The position numbers were made by a program, and so were the translations under genes. Positions 17,223-26,911 of a stretch of DNA of 64,000 bases are shown here, piece by piece. Within the stretch, counting starts at the first letter, position 1. Every line of letters begins with the position of its first letter. The notes beneath the pieces were generated by a model. It made no database searches and was not told the origin of the DNA. It was given only the letters and a program-made list of their open reading frames with translations. The DNA comes from Thioalkalivibrio sp. ALJ7 (GTDB lineage: Bacteria; Pseudomonadota; Gammaproteobacteria; Ectothiorhodospirales; Ectothiorhodospiraceae), in NCBI RefSeq assembly GCF_000376865.1, contig NZ_AQXQ01000012.1, positions 496,001 to 560,000 of the forward strand, given 5' to 3'.

Positions 17223-17939
17223 TCAGCTGCCTTGAGGAGAGCGCCAGCGGCAGGGACCGCCGGCCGCTTCGTCGAGGGTCCGCAGGAGTATCTCGTGGGC
17301 GGCCTGCTCTTCGGGAGTCGGCTCGATGACGGGCAGTGGCTTGCCCGAGCGCCGCGCCTTGACGGGACCCGCCGCGGCCCCGCCATCGCCTCCGGCATCC
17401 AGGGTCAGGGCTACCTGCCCACCGGTCATCGCCAGATAGACATCCGCCAGCAGCTCGGCATCCAGCAACGCCCCGTGCAGGGTGCGCCCGGAGCCATCGA
17501 CCTCGTAGCGTTTGCAGAGCGCATCCAGCGAGTTGCGCGCCCCTGGGTGCATACGCCGCGCCATCACCAGCGAATCCAGCACCGTGGAGACCTCCGCTAC
17601 TTCGGACGCCGGGGCGGCGTCACCGAGTAGGACCAGTTCATGGTTGATGAAGCCCACATCGAACGGTGCGTTGTGGATGATCAACTCGGCGCCACGGATG
17701 AACTCGATGAACTCGCCTACGACGTCCGCAAACCGCGGCTTGTCTGCCAGAAACTCATTGGTAATACCGTGCACCTCGATCGCACCGGCATCGATCTCGC
17801 GATCCGGCTGCAGGTATTCATGCAGCTTGCGCCCGGTCGGCCGGCGGTTATCCAGCTCCAGGCAACCGATCTCGATGATGCGGTGGCCATCGGAGGGTTC
17901 AAGGCCCGTGGTCTCGGTATCCAACACGATCTGGCGCAT
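17223..17939 (-). CDS. dnaQ: DNA polymerase III epsilon subunit (3'-5' proofreading exonuclease)
   Basis: Proofreading subunit of the replicative polymerase core. The 238 residues hold the DEDDh exonuclease motifs: IVLDTETTGLEP (Exo I, Asp7 and Glu9), HNAPFDVGFINHEL (Exo II, about residues 90-103) and LHGALLDAELLADVYL (Exo III with catalytic His). The C-terminal about 60 residues are a flexible Gly/Ala-rich linker and a tail that would contact the alpha subunit. It follows rnhA by 10 bp on the same strand; in E. coli the pair is divergent, so this tandem layout differs. Confidence 0.95.
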   Translation of the reverse strand: MRQIVLDTETTGLEPSDGHRIIEIGCLELDNRRPTGRKLHEYLQPDREIDAGAIEVHGITNEFLADKPRFADVVGEFIEFIRGAELIIHNAPFDVGFINHELVLLGDAAPASEVAEVSTVLDSLVMARRMHPGARNSLDALCKRYEVDGSGRTLHGALLDAELLADVYLAMTGGQVALTLDAGGDGGAAAGPVKARRSGKPLPVIEPTPEEQAAHEILLRTLDEAAGGPCRWRSPQGS

Positions 17940-17950
17940 CGCGGCTTCCT

Positions 17951-18412
17951 TCAGTTCTCGATCGGTTCGCCGGCCAACAGGGCATCGATGCCCGCGTTGG
18001 CGAGTTCGTCGGCGCGTTCGTTCTCCGGATGGCCGCTATGACCGCGCACCCAGTACCACTCAATGTCGTGGCGCTGGGCCTGCGCATCCAGCTCTTCCCA
18101 CAGATCGCGATTCTTTACCGGCGAGCCACTGGCGGATTTCCAGTTGTGCCGTTTCCAGCCGGGCAGCCACTCGGTCACGCCCTGTTTCACGTACTTGGAA
18201 TCCGTCACCAGCTCCACCTTGCAGGGCCGCTTCAGGGTCTCCAGCGCACGAATCGCGGCGGTCATCTCCATCCGGTTGTTGGTGGTCTCCGCCTCGGCCC
18301 CGTAGAGCTCGCGCTCGCGTCCGGCGAAGCGCAGGATCGCGCCCCAGCCACCCGGCCCGGGATTCCCGCGGCAGGCCCCGTCGGTATAGATGTACACGCG
18401 TTCGTCAGCCAT
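17951..18412 (-). CDS. rnhA: Ribonuclease HI
   Basis: Degrades the RNA strand of RNA:DNA hybrids. From the ATG at 18412 ([20 protein letters not shown]) it has 153 residues. The catalytic carboxylates are visible: Asp in [15 protein letters not shown], Glu in [12 protein letters not shown], Asp in [11 protein letters not shown] and the last Asp in [10 protein letters not shown]. It lies 4 bp after the YafS-like methyltransferase gene and just before dnaQ. The identification is secure. Confidence 0.97.
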   Translation of the reverse strand: MADERVYIYTDGACRGNPGPGGWGAILRFAGRERELYGAEAETTNNRMEMTAAIRALETLKRPCKVELVTDSKYVKQGVTEWLPGWKRHNWKSASGSPVKNRDLWEELDAQAQRHDIEWYWVRGHSGHPENERADELANAGIDALLAGEPIEN

Positions 18413-18416
18413 CGGT

Positions 18417-19160
18417 TCAGCGCGCTCGGGATTGGGAATGGAAATGGGAATGGGAGGAGCGCGAGGATACCAGCCCCGGTCGCATCGCGGGGTTGGGGGT
18501 CGCAAAGCGGAAGCGCTGCGCCGGACGCAAGGGCATATCCACTCGCTTGTGCGCCACGGTCAGGATCATGCTAGCCAGCGGCGGCAGGCCGCGCAGGGTC
18601 CAGGCATCCATGGCCGCCAGGCGCTTCTGCCAGGCCGCCGGCAACCCCGGCGGCAACAGGCTGAGGCTCCACTGATCCAGCACCTCCAGGTCCGCCCCTT
18701 CCAGGAGCTCGCGGTACTGGCGCCGGCGCAGACCTTCAGGAAGCGCGGATGCCCGCACCCCGTTGCGCCCCGCCCGTTGCAGGCGATTCCCCTCCAACAG
18801 GAAGATACGCCCTTCCGGTTCCAGCACTCGCGCCGCTTCGGCCACGACCGCGGCCGGGTGCGGGCTCTGGGCACCGGGATGGGCCAGCACGACGCGCTGC
18901 GCGCAGGCGGATTCCAGCGGCCAAGCCTCCGGATCCATACGCAGCATCGGGTTCGGGGAGGCAATCCGGATCAGCGGGGCCTGCAGCGCATCGCAATCCT
19001 CCAGTATGGGGATCGGGGCCAGCTCCACCGCGAGGTCGCCGGGGCCTGGTTCGCCATAGCGCCGAATGCGTTCCAGAAAGCGCTCTCGGACCTGTCGCCC
19101 CTGCGGTTGGGCATACCACTGCGCCAACCAGTTCAGAAACGGGTCTTGGTAATCCTCCAT
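18417..19160 (-). CDS. YafS-like class I methyltransferase-related protein
   Basis: A 247-residue protein whose fold resembles SAM-dependent methyltransferases of the UbiE/YafS type, but the SAM-binding glycine loop is not clear. Recognisable parts are [20 protein letters not shown] and [18 protein letters not shown] (post-I to III region). The start at 19160 is preceded by GGAGGA; a longer form from 19184 would overlap the start codon of the divergent mltD. In E. coli yafS lies between rnhA and gloB/mltD, so the neighbourhood supports the assignment. Substrate is unknown. Confidence 0.75.
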   Translation of the reverse strand: MEDYQDPFLNWLAQWYAQPQGRQVRERFLERIRRYGEPGPGDLAVELAPIPILEDCDALQAPLIRIASPNPMLRMDPEAWPLESACAQRVVLAHPGAQSPHPAAVVAEAARVLEPEGRIFLLEGNRLQRAGRNGVRASALPEGLRRRQYRELLEGADLEVLDQWSLSLLPPGLPAAWQKRLAAMDAWTLRGLPPLASMILTVAHKRVDMPLRPAQRFRFATPNPAMRPGLVSSRSSHSHFHSQSRAR

Positions 19161-19182
19161 CTCTGGTTTATCCTCCAGCGCC

Positions 19183-20763
19183 ATGAAACCACGCCTCCAA
19201 TCGCGGCTCACGACCGCCCTGACCCTCGGCCTGACGGCCCTGTTCGCCTCTGCCTGTAGCCTACACGACTCCGAGCGCACACTGGATACCTCGGCGGCGG
19301 GTCAGCCGATCGTCGAACCGCGCACCACGGAGGACGTGCAGGCCGCGATGGAACGGCAAGACCGAGAGGCCTCGCAGCGCGCCGCCGAGACCGACGACCT
19401 GTGGGAGCGTGCACGCCTGGGCTTCGGCTTCAATGACGCGCTGGACCACGAGCGCGTCGAACGCTACATCAAGCACTACAGCGACCACCCCCGCATCATC
19501 GAGCATGCCACGCGCCGCGCGGAGCCTTTCGCCTACTTCATTCTGTCCGAGATTGAAGCGCGCGACATGCCCGCCGAGCTCCTGCTGCTGCCGATTGTGG
19601 AGAGCGGGTTTGTCGCGCATGCGACGTCGCGCAGCCGCGCCGCCGGGATCTGGCAATTCATGCCGGCGACCGGGGACCATTTCGACCTGTCACGCGACGA
19701 CTGGTACGACGGGCGCCGCGATGTCTACAAGTCGACGCTGGCAGCCCTGGACTATCTGCAGGCACTGCACCGACGCTTCGACGACTGGTATCTGGCTCTG
19801 GCCGCCTACAACTACGGCCAGGGGAACATCCAGCGCGCGATCAACCACAACGCGGCACGTGGTGAGCCCACCGACTACTGGAGCCTGGACCTCCCGGCAG
19901 AACCGACCGCCTATATTCCGCGCCTGCTGGCCCTGCGCCACCTTTTCATGGATCCCGACGCCCACGGCGTTGCCCTTACGCCGATTGCCAACGAACCGGC
20001 CCTGGAGATGATCGAACCGGGCCGCCAGGCGGATTTCGCGTTGATCGCGGAACTGGTCGAGCTGGATCCCGAAACCCTGAAGGCGCTCAACCCCGGCTAC
20101 CGCCGCCATGCCACCCACCCCGGTGGGGCGCAACACCTGTTCGTCCCCCGGGAGGTCGTACCAGTGCTCGAAACAGCGCTGGAAGACCGTGACGACGAGC
20201 CTCTAATTCGCTTTCGCGAGTACACCGTACGCGGTGGAGACAACCTGGGCCAGATCGCCGAACGCGCCGGTACCCAGGTTGCGGTACTGCGTGACATGAA
20301 TGACCTGAGCGGTGACATGATCCGCGCCGGACAGACCTTGCGCCTCCCCGCCAGCGCACCCGACCATGACGACTCGCTGCCGGTCGCCAGCGACAATGGT
20401 GCGATCACCGAAGACTACGAGATCCAGCCTGGCGACAGCCTATGGCACATCAGCCAGCACACCGGCATGACGATTCGCGAGCTACGCGCCGCGAACGACC
20501 TTGAGGCAGATGCCATCCTGCGTCCGGGCGACACGCTCAAGGTGGTGCAGAGCGACCCCGACCGCGGGCCCGATGGGCAGCGCGTCGAATACGAGGTTCA
20601 GCCGGGTGATTCGCTGTCCGGAATCGCCCGCCGCCACCAGGTCAGCATCGGCGACCTGAGGCGCTGGAACAGCCTCAATGGAGATGGCATTCGCGCTGGC
20701 GAGACCCTGACCCTGTATCTCGCCAGCGCCGACCTCGACTCCGTCGCCACCGGCGAAACCTGA
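19183..20763 (+). CDS. mltD: Membrane-bound lytic murein transglycosylase D with three LysM domains
   Basis: Periplasmic lipoprotein that cleaves peptidoglycan glycan strands to 1,6-anhydromuropeptides. The N-terminal signal LTLGLTALFASAC ends in a lipobox-like site. The SLT domain carries the catalytic Glu in LLLLPIVESGFVAHATSRSR (about residues 130-150), then AAGIWQFMPATGDHFDL and AAYNYGQGNIQRAI. Three LysM peptidoglycan-binding repeats start near residues 343, 408 and 468 (EYTVRGGDNLG, DYEIQPGDSLW, EYEVQPGDSLSG). The 526-residue length is slightly above the E. coli protein. It is convergent with hflX. Confidence 0.95.
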   Translation: MKPRLQSRLTTALTLGLTALFASACSLHDSERTLDTSAAGQPIVEPRTTEDVQAAMERQDREASQRAAETDDLWERARLGFGFNDALDHERVERYIKHYSDHPRIIEHATRRAEPFAYFILSEIEARDMPAELLLLPIVESGFVAHATSRSRAAGIWQFMPATGDHFDLSRDDWYDGRRDVYKSTLAALDYLQALHRRFDDWYLALAAYNYGQGNIQRAINHNAARGEPTDYWSLDLPAEPTAYIPRLLALRHLFMDPDAHGVALTPIANEPALEMIEPGRQADFALIAELVELDPETLKALNPGYRRHATHPGGAQHLFVPREVVPVLETALEDRDDEPLIRFREYTVRGGDNLGQIAERAGTQVAVLRDMNDLSGDMIRAGQTLRLPASAPDHDDSLPVASDNGAITEDYEIQPGDSLWHISQHTGMTIRELRAANDLEADAILRPGDTLKVVQSDPDRGPDGQRVEYEVQPGDSLSGIARRHQVSIGDLRRWNSLNGDGIRAGETLTLYLASADLDSVATGET

Positions 20764-20820
20764 TCCAAACCCTGAAGCCGCCGTCCTCGATTCGCGCGGG
20801 GGCGCGCGGCTGCGGCCCTC

Positions 20821-22161
20821 TCAGCGTCCGGCGGCGACTGCCCCCAAATCTTCCGGCTGCAGAAGGCTCGTCTCGGGATCCAGCCCAGCCGCGCGGAAGA
20901 GCTGCTCGAAGCGCCGCTGCGGCAACTGTACGCGGAGCTGGATCGAGCCATTCGACGTGGTCTGTTCGGACTCCACAGCCTTTTCCTCGTAGAGGCGCGC
21001 GCGCAGCCGGCCAGCGGAAGGCGGAAGCTCGACCCAGCCCTGGACCATGGATTCGGTAAAAGTCTCGGCCAGGCGCTGCTCCAGGCGCTCAACGCCCTCA
21101 CCCGTGTGTGCCGACAGCCAGAAGGCATCGTCCGCCAGCCCGAAGCGGTCGTCCGGGTCTTCGGCAGGGTTTTCCAACTGGTCGATCTTGTTGTAAACCC
21201 GCCAGCAGGGGACGTCCTCGGCGCCGATTTCCTCCAGGACTTCCTCGACCTGGCGGATGCGCGCCTCGCGCTCGGGGTCTGCGGCGTCGATCACGTGCAG
21301 CAGCAGGGCCGCCTCGCGGGTCTCGGTGAGCGTGGCCTTGAACGCCGCGACCAGTTCGTGTGGTAGGTCGCGCACGAAGCCGACGGTGTCCGCCAGGATC
21401 AGCGATTGGTGTGGCGCCAGATCCAGACGGCGCAGGGTCGGGTCCAGGGTCGCGAACAGCTGGTCCGCCTGGTAGACATCCGAGTGCGTGAGGCGGTTGA
21501 ACAGGGTCGACTTGCCGGCGTTGGTGTAGCCGACCAGCGACACCGTAGGGATCTCGTTACGCAGACGCGCCTGGCGGCCCTGCTCGCGGGTACGCTCGAC
21601 CTTTTCCAGGCGCCGCTCGATGTGCTTGATACGCCCCGCCAGCAGGCGGCGGTCGGTCTCCAGCTGGGTCTCCCCCGGACCGCGCAGGCCAATCCCGCCC
21701 TTCTGCCGCTCCAGGTGAGTCCAGCCGCGCACCAGGCGCGTGGACATATGGCGCAACTGGGCCAGCTCTACCTGCAGCTTGCCCTCGTGGGAACGGGCCC
21801 GCTGGGCGAAGATATCGAGAATCAGGCCGGAGCGGTCCAGCACCCGGCATTTCAGGTGGGTCTCGAGATTGCGCTCCTGGCTGGGCGACAGGGCGTGATT
21901 GAAGATCACGACGTCTGCCGCGGAGGCCTCCACCGCGTCGCGGATCTCATCGGCCTTGCCGGCACCGACGAACAGCTTGGGATGCGGCCGATCGCGCGAG
22001 CCGCGCACCACCGCCAGGACCTCGGCGCCGGCCGAGCGCACGAGCTCATCGAACTCCTGAACCTGGGCCTCGATATCGGGGTTGTCCCCAATGTTCAGCG
22101 CGACCAGGATCGCGCCATTGCCAACGGCGGCCTCGCCGCCACTCTCCGGACGCTCAAACAA
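20821..22161 (-). CDS. hflX: Ribosome-associated GTPase HflX
   Basis: GTPase that splits stalled or heat-damaged 70S ribosomes. The 446 residues include the HflX N-terminal domain (KLFVGAGKADEIRDAVE and FNHALSPSQERNLE), the glycine-rich linker GGIGLRGPGETQLETDRR, and the G domain: G1 GYTNAGKSTLFN, G3 DTVGFVRDLP, G4 NKID. The start appears to be TTG at 22161, 18 bp after the hfq stop, without a strong ribosome-binding site; translational coupling to hfq is likely. hflK and hflC, next in E. coli, are absent here because convergent mltD follows. Confidence 0.95.
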   Translation of the reverse strand: MFERPESGGEAAVGNGAILVALNIGDNPDIEAQVQEFDELVRSAGAEVLAVVRGSRDRPHPKLFVGAGKADEIRDAVEASAADVVIFNHALSPSQERNLETHLKCRVLDRSGLILDIFAQRARSHEGKLQVELAQLRHMSTRLVRGWTHLERQKGGIGLRGPGETQLETDRRLLAGRIKHIERRLEKVERTREQGRQARLRNEIPTVSLVGYTNAGKSTLFNRLTHSDVYQADQLFATLDPTLRRLDLAPHQSLILADTVGFVRDLPHELVAAFKATLTETREAALLLHVIDAADPEREARIRQVEEVLEEIGAEDVPCWRVYNKIDQLENPAEDPDDRFGLADDAFWLSAHTGEGVERLEQRLAETFTESMVQGWVELPPSAGRLRARLYEEKAVESEQTTSNGSIQLRVQLPQRRFEQLFRAAGLDPETSLLQPEDLGAVAAGR

Positions 22162-22179
22162 GCCGGGGACCCGTCGTCA

Positions 22180-22434
22180 TCAAGACTCGGCCTCCGCAGA
22201 GGCGGCGGCCTCGCCCTCGAGGTTCATGTTCACCTGGCGAGCCGGGACGATTGTGGAGATCGCATGCTTGTAGACCATCTGCGAGACCGTGCTGCGAAGC
22301 AGCACCACGAACTGGTCGAACGACTCGATTTGCCCCTGCAGCTTGATCCCGTTCACCAGATAAATGGAGACCGGGATCCGGTCCCGACGCAGCGCATTCA
22401 GGAAGGGTTCCTGCAACATTTGCCCTTTGGCCAT
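22180..22434 (-). CDS. hfq: RNA chaperone Hfq
   Basis: Sm-like hexameric RNA chaperone for small-RNA regulation. The 84 residues contain the Sm1 segment [20 protein letters not shown] and Sm2 motif [15 protein letters not shown], including the conserved [11 protein letters not shown] contains the Gln/Phe region of the proximal face. The tail is short and acidic ([12 protein letters not shown]), unlike the long E. coli C-terminus. It lies between miaA (109 bp upstream) and hflX, the classical order; the 109-bp gap may hold its own promoter. Confidence 0.97.
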   Translation of the reverse strand: MAKGQMLQEPFLNALRRDRIPVSIYLVNGIKLQGQIESFDQFVVLLRSTVSQMVYKHAISTIVPARQVNMNLEGEAAASAEAES

Positions 22435-22543
22435 CAGTGCGTTCCTTGATCGTTATTATTGGCTCGACGCCCGCTCGGCATATGCCGATCCAGCGGTTGG
22501 GCGGGCCTTCTTGAAGCGTAGCATACCGGCTCGACATTGCCGC

Positions 22544-23533
22544 TCAAGGTGCAAGGTCGGCGTTATTCGGTGACGTCTTACGTTCGGTGGGTGCGATGGA
22601 CGCCGCATGAATCGCTTCGAGGGCCTGCGACAGATCCGCGTTCTCGGCGTTCAGCCGGGCATGCAACGGGAAGCGGCGCAGGCCGGTCAGCTGGCGCTTG
22701 GCCAGCTGGCGAGTCGCGGCGATCGCCCGCTCGCGGAAGGTAGCCAGATCATATTCGCCGGCCAGCCACTGCCAGCCCTGGCGATACCCGACCGCACGCT
22801 GCGAGGGGTGCTCCGCGGTCAGGCCCGCGCGCCGGGTCAGGGCCATCAATTCATCGACGAAACCGGCCTCCAGCATCGCGTCGAAGCGCTGTGCAATCCG
22901 CGCCCGCAACCGCTCACGATCCTCCGGCCATAACGCCAGCGACACCCAGCCTGCGGGAACGGTGGCTCCCGCACCCCGCTGAAACACCGACAGCGGCTGG
23001 CCACTGGCGGCAAAGACCTCCAGGGCCCGCAGGATGCGCTGCGGGTCGTTCGGGTGGATGCGCGCGGCGGCCTCCGGATCCACCGTCGCGAGCTCGGCGT
23101 GCAGGGCCCCGGCCCCCTCCTGCTCCAGACGGGCACGCACGGATTCGCGCACCGCATCCGGTACCGGCGGGATCGGGTCGAAGCCATCCAGCAAGGCCCG
23201 CAGGTAGAGCAGAGTACCGCCCGCCAGCAGGGCCACCCGACCACGCGCGTGGATGGCATCGATCGCGGCCTGCGCATCGCGGGCGAAGTCGGAGGCGTTG
23301 TAGGTGTCCTCCGGGTCGCGGATGTCCAGCAGGTGGTGCGGGACCCGGGCGCGCTCCGCGGCATCCGGCTTGGCGGTGCCAATATCCATGCCACGATAAA
23401 CCAGCGCCGAGTCCACGCTGACGATCTCCGCGTCCAGGGCCTCGGCCAGTTCCAGCGAAAGCGCGGTCTTGCCCGTGGCGGTCGGACCGGCCAGCATCAC
23501 CACCGGCGGCCGGCCGGGTCCGAATGCGCCCAT
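22544..23533 (-). CDS. miaA: tRNA dimethylallyltransferase
   Basis: Isopentenylates adenosine-37 of tRNAs that read UNN codons. From the ATG at 23533 the protein has 329 residues. The P-loop VVMLAGPTATGKTALSLELA is near residue 10, followed by DSALVYRGMDIGTAKP and PHHLLDIRDPEDTYNASDFA. A conserved RQLAKRQLTGLRRFP segment contacts tRNA near the C-terminus. The ATG shares one base with the mutL stop. The longer frame upstream is out-of-frame mutL sequence. Confidence 0.96.
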   Translation of the reverse strand: MGAFGPGRPPVVMLAGPTATGKTALSLELAEALDAEIVSVDSALVYRGMDIGTAKPDAAERARVPHHLLDIRDPEDTYNASDFARDAQAAIDAIHARGRVALLAGGTLLYLRALLDGFDPIPPVPDAVRESVRARLEQEGAGALHAELATVDPEAAARIHPNDPQRILRALEVFAASGQPLSVFQRGAGATVPAGWVSLALWPEDRERLRARIAQRFDAMLEAGFVDELMALTRRAGLTAEHPSQRAVGYRQGWQWLAGEYDLATFRERAIAATRQLAKRQLTGLRRFPLHARLNAENADLSQALEAIHAASIAPTERKTSPNNADLAP

Positions 23534-25428
23534 CAACGCCCCCGAAGGAACAACCGATCGAGTGCCTGGTGGTCCAGCTCCACCCAGGTCGGGCGCCCGT
23601 GATTGCACTGGCCACTGCGCTCGGTGGCCTCCATGTCGCGCAGCAGCTGGTTCATCTCGGGCAGGGTCAGCCGGCGCCCGGAACGCACCGAGCCGTGACA
23701 GGCAATGGTGCCGAGCACCGCGTTCATCGCCCCCTCGGCACGGTGGCTATAGCCAACGCTCGCCAGGTCGGCGAGCACGTCACGCACCAGCTGGGCGACA
23801 TCCTGATCGCGCAGCAGGGCCGGGGCCGCCCGCAGGGTCAGGGTCTCGGGGCCGGCGCGGTCCAGCTCGAAGCCGAACTCGCCCAGCAGACCCGCATGCT
23901 CCTCGGCCAGCTCGGCCTCGGCCGGGGTGACCTCCAGCGTCTCCGGCACCAACAGCGGCTGCGAGGTCACCCGCGCCCCCTCCCACTCACGCTTGAGGCG
24001 CTCGTAGGTAATGCGCTCGTGGGCCGCGTGCATGTCGACCACGATCAGGCCCTGGGCGCTCTCAGCCAGGATAAAGGTCTCGGCCACCTGGCCCAGCGCG
24101 AACCCCAGGGGCGGCATGCCGTCGGCATCGGCCGGGGGCTCGGGGGCGGTGGAGGCCGCCGTAACGGCCGCGGCCTCGTACGCTGTGGCTGCATAACCGG
24201 CGGGCCGGGCTTCGGCGACGGACGCGCCTCCGCGAAACTCCGCCCAGGCGGCGCCAAACCCAGGGTCGCGGCTACCGGACGCTGGGCGTGGTTCACGTGC
24301 CGGGGCGTAACCACCCGCGCTCGGCCCGTCTAACCCCGACAACGGGCGATCCTGCTGTTCCGGCCAGGCGCCGCCGCGCTCGCGGGGAGCCGATGCGCCC
24401 ATGCCGGGAACCGCCGCGGCATGCCCGGCATCTCCGGGGCGCAATGCCGCCAGGGCCTTGTGCAGGGCATGGAAGATGAAATCGTGGACCATGCGCGACT
24501 CGCGGAAACGCACCTCCTGCTTGGTCGGATGCGCGTTCACGTCCACCTGGGTCGGATCCAGCTCCAGCTCCAGAACGAACATCGGATGCCGCCCGTGGTA
24601 GAGCACATCCTGGTAGGCCTTGCGCACCGCCGCCGCCAGCACGCGGTCGCGGATCGCCCGTCCGTTCACAAAGAAGAACTGCTGGTCGGGCTGGGCCCGC
24701 GACTGGGTCGGCGAACCCAGCCAGCCGGACAGAGTCAGGCCGGCCCGTTGCTCGTCCACCGGGGTCGCATGCTCCATGAAGGCATCGCCCAGCAGCGCGC
24801 GAACCCGCTCGCCCGGATCACCTGCGGCCGGCAGGTCCAGGGTGACGCGGTCGTTGTGGCGCAGGCTGAAGGCCACCTCGGGGCAGCAAGCGGCCTGGGT
24901 GCGGATCACGTTTTCGCAATGGTTGTACTCGGTACGCTCGGTGCGCACGAACTTGCGCCGCGCCGGGACATTAAAGAACAGGTCGCGGACTTCGACCGTC
25001 GTACCCACCGGGTGCGCGGCCGGGGCGGCCTCGCGGAAGATATCGGAGCCGTCCCCGGTCAAACGCCAGCCATTGCGCTCGCCTTCGACCATGGAGGTCA
25101 GCGACAGCCGCGAGACCGAGGCAATGGATGGCAGCGCCTCGCCACGAAAGCCCAGTGTATGCAGAGCCTCGAGGTCATCCATGCAGGCGATCTTGCTCGT
25201 GGCGTGGCGCGACAAGGCCAGCGGCATCTCGTCGCGGAAGATTCCGCCGCCGTTGTCGCTGATCTGGATCAGCCGGATGCCGCCCTGCTCCAGGCGCACG
25301 TCCACCCGCGTCGCGCCCGCGTCGAGGGCGTTCTCCAGCAGTTCCTTGACCACCGAGGCCGGGCGCTCGATCACCTCGCCGGCCGCGATCTGGTTGATCA
25401 GTTGTTCGGAGAGCTTTGCGATCGCCAC
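23533..25428 (-). CDS. mutL: DNA mismatch repair protein MutL, endonuclease-motif type
   Basis: ATP-dependent mismatch repair coordinator, 631 residues. The GHKL ATPase domain is clear: LINQIAAGEVIERPASVVKE, NALDAGATRVDV, ISDNGGGI and THGFRGEAL-like TLGFRGEALPSI. A long Pro/Ala-rich linker (about residues 335-440) precedes the C-terminal domain, which contains DMHAAHERITYE at residues 465-476. That fits the DxHA(x)2E(x)4E metal-binding motif of MutL proteins that nick DNA themselves, as in Pseudomonas. The C-terminus has the family motif QCNHGRPTWVEL. It overlaps miaA by one base. Confidence 0.96.
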   Translation of the reverse strand: MAIAKLSEQLINQIAAGEVIERPASVVKELLENALDAGATRVDVRLEQGGIRLIQISDNGGGIFRDEMPLALSRHATSKIACMDDLEALHTLGFRGEALPSIASVSRLSLTSMVEGERNGWRLTGDGSDIFREAAPAAHPVGTTVEVRDLFFNVPARRKFVRTERTEYNHCENVIRTQAACCPEVAFSLRHNDRVTLDLPAAGDPGERVRALLGDAFMEHATPVDEQRAGLTLSGWLGSPTQSRAQPDQQFFFVNGRAIRDRVLAAAVRKAYQDVLYHGRHPMFVLELELDPTQVDVNAHPTKQEVRFRESRMVHDFIFHALHKALAALRPGDAGHAAAVPGMGASAPRERGGAWPEQQDRPLSGLDGPSAGGYAPAREPRPASGSRDPGFGAAWAEFRGGASVAEARPAGYAATAYEAAAVTAASTAPEPPADADGMPPLGFALGQVAETFILAESAQGLIVVDMHAAHERITYERLKREWEGARVTSQPLLVPETLEVTPAEAELAEEHAGLLGEFGFELDRAGPETLTLRAAPALLRDQDVAQLVRDVLADLASVGYSHRAEGAMNAVLGTIACHGSVRSGRRLTLPEMNQLLRDMEATERSGQCNHGRPTWVELDHQALDRLFLRGR

Positions 25429-25543
25429 GGGCAGGACCTGGGAAAAACGGGATCCCTAGCCTAACCGGGGCGGTGCCGGAGTGCCTAGCCGAAGGGTGGA
25501 CGGTTGACGCAAGGCGTGACGGGCTGCCCGCGTATCGGCGCCT

Positions 25544-26899
25544 TCAGCCGTCGCGCGGGATGCGCAGGACCTGGCCTGCAAAGATGCGGTCGTCACTCAC
25601 GTCGTTGGCCGAGCGCAGGTCCGCCACGGACAGGCTGTAGCGATCAGCAATCCCGGAGAGGGTCTCGCCCGGGCGGATGATGTGCTGGTCCGGCTGCCCG
25701 TCGGCGATCAGCGTTCCGGGCCGAGCGTGGGTGGAGAAGTACGACCGCAAACCGGTCAGCATGGCGTCCGCCAGCGACTCCTGGAAACTGGTGCTGCGAA
25801 GCTTGCGCTCCTCGGAGGGGTTGGAGATAAATGCCGCCTCGACCAGGATCGACGGGACATCCGGCGCGCGCAGCACCGCGAAGTTGGCCCGCTCCACCTC
25901 CGGCTTGCGCACCTTGCCCACCCGGTGCAGCTCCGAAATCATCCGCTCGGCCAGGGTATTGCTGGCCTCCAGACTCCCGCTCTGCGCCAGGTCCAGCAGT
26001 ACGTTGGTGAGGGAGTCATCCTTGCCGTTGATCGGCACGCCACCCAGGCTCAGGTCGGCCTGATTCTCGCGCTGGGCCAGGAACCGCGCGGCCTCACTGG
26101 AAGCCCCGCGCTCGGAAAGCATGTACACCGAGGACCCCTGCACGTTGCGGTTGGCAATGGCATCGGCATGGATCGACACAAAGATGTCCGCATCCGCCTT
26201 ACGCGCCCGCTCGATGCGCTCGCGCAGCGGCAGGAAGTAGTCGCCGGTGCGGGTCATCACGGCCTTCATGCCGCGTTCGTTGTCTACCCGTTCGGCCAGA
26301 CGCTTGGCGATCTGCAGGACCACATCCTTTTCGCGCGTGCCCGCGGGGCCAATCGCACCCGGATCGTGTCCACCATGGCCGGGGTCGATCGCCACCACGA
26401 CATCGCGCAGGTTCTCCTGCGAACGCCCACGGCGCGACCCGTTGTCCTCGGCCGAGCGCGGCGCCGCCGGCGCATCCCCGCTCGTCAGGTCAAGAACCAG
26501 ACGATGTGGCGAACCCTGTGCCGGCATCAACACAAAACTGCGCGGCTCCACCGGCTTGCGCAGATCGAAGACCACCCGCAGATCCGAGCCATTGCGTGCC
26601 GCATGGCGCACGGCCTTGATCGCCGAGCGCGGGTTGTCGCTAATCTTGAGGTCTTCCACCGCCCTGGCGTTCTCGATATCCACGACCAGGCGGTCCGGAG
26701 ACTGCAGGTGGAACATCGAGTACTCCGCCTCGCCGTCCATGTCGAACACCAGACGGGTCGTATCGCCGTCCACCGACATGCGCACGCGCTGCACCCCGGT
26801 CCGGGCCAGGGCCGGCAAAGGCATCCCGACCAGCCCCAGGGCAGTCATGGCGCACAGCAACTGACGGCGGCGCAGATTCGGAGGTGTTGGTCGGCCCAC
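25544..26899 (-). CDS. N-acetylmuramoyl-L-alanine amidase (AmiC-like) with AMIN and LysM domains
   Basis: Periplasmic zinc amidase that cuts peptide stems from murein at division. GTG start at 26899 with AAGGGA before it. A probable twin-arginine signal (NLRRRQLLCAMTALGLVGMP) precedes an AMIN septal-targeting domain (about residues 35-140). The Amidase_3 domain has VVAIDPGHGGHDPGAIGP (His zinc ligand), then SIHADAI and the catalytic-Glu region VPSILVEAAFISNPSEER. A C-terminal LysM domain (HIIRPGETLSGIADRYSLSV) lies near residue 400. It takes the place of E. coli amiB between tsaE and mutL. An unusual palindrome lies just upstream. Confidence 0.94.
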   Translation of the reverse strand: MGRPTPPNLRRRQLLCAMTALGLVGMPLPALARTGVQRVRMSVDGDTTRLVFDMDGEAEYSMFHLQSPDRLVVDIENARAVEDLKISDNPRSAIKAVRHAARNGSDLRVVFDLRKPVEPRSFVLMPAQGSPHRLVLDLTSGDAPAAPRSAEDNGSRRGRSQENLRDVVVAIDPGHGGHDPGAIGPAGTREKDVVLQIAKRLAERVDNERGMKAVMTRTGDYFLPLRERIERARKADADIFVSIHADAIANRNVQGSSVYMLSERGASSEAARFLAQRENQADLSLGGVPINGKDDSLTNVLLDLAQSGSLEASNTLAERMISELHRVGKVRKPEVERANFAVLRAPDVPSILVEAAFISNPSEERKLRSTSFQESLADAMLTGLRSYFSTHARPGTLIADGQPDQHIIRPGETLSGIADRYSLSVADLRSANDVSDDRIFAGQVLRIPRDG

Positions 26900-26911
26900 G
26901 GTGATTCCCTT

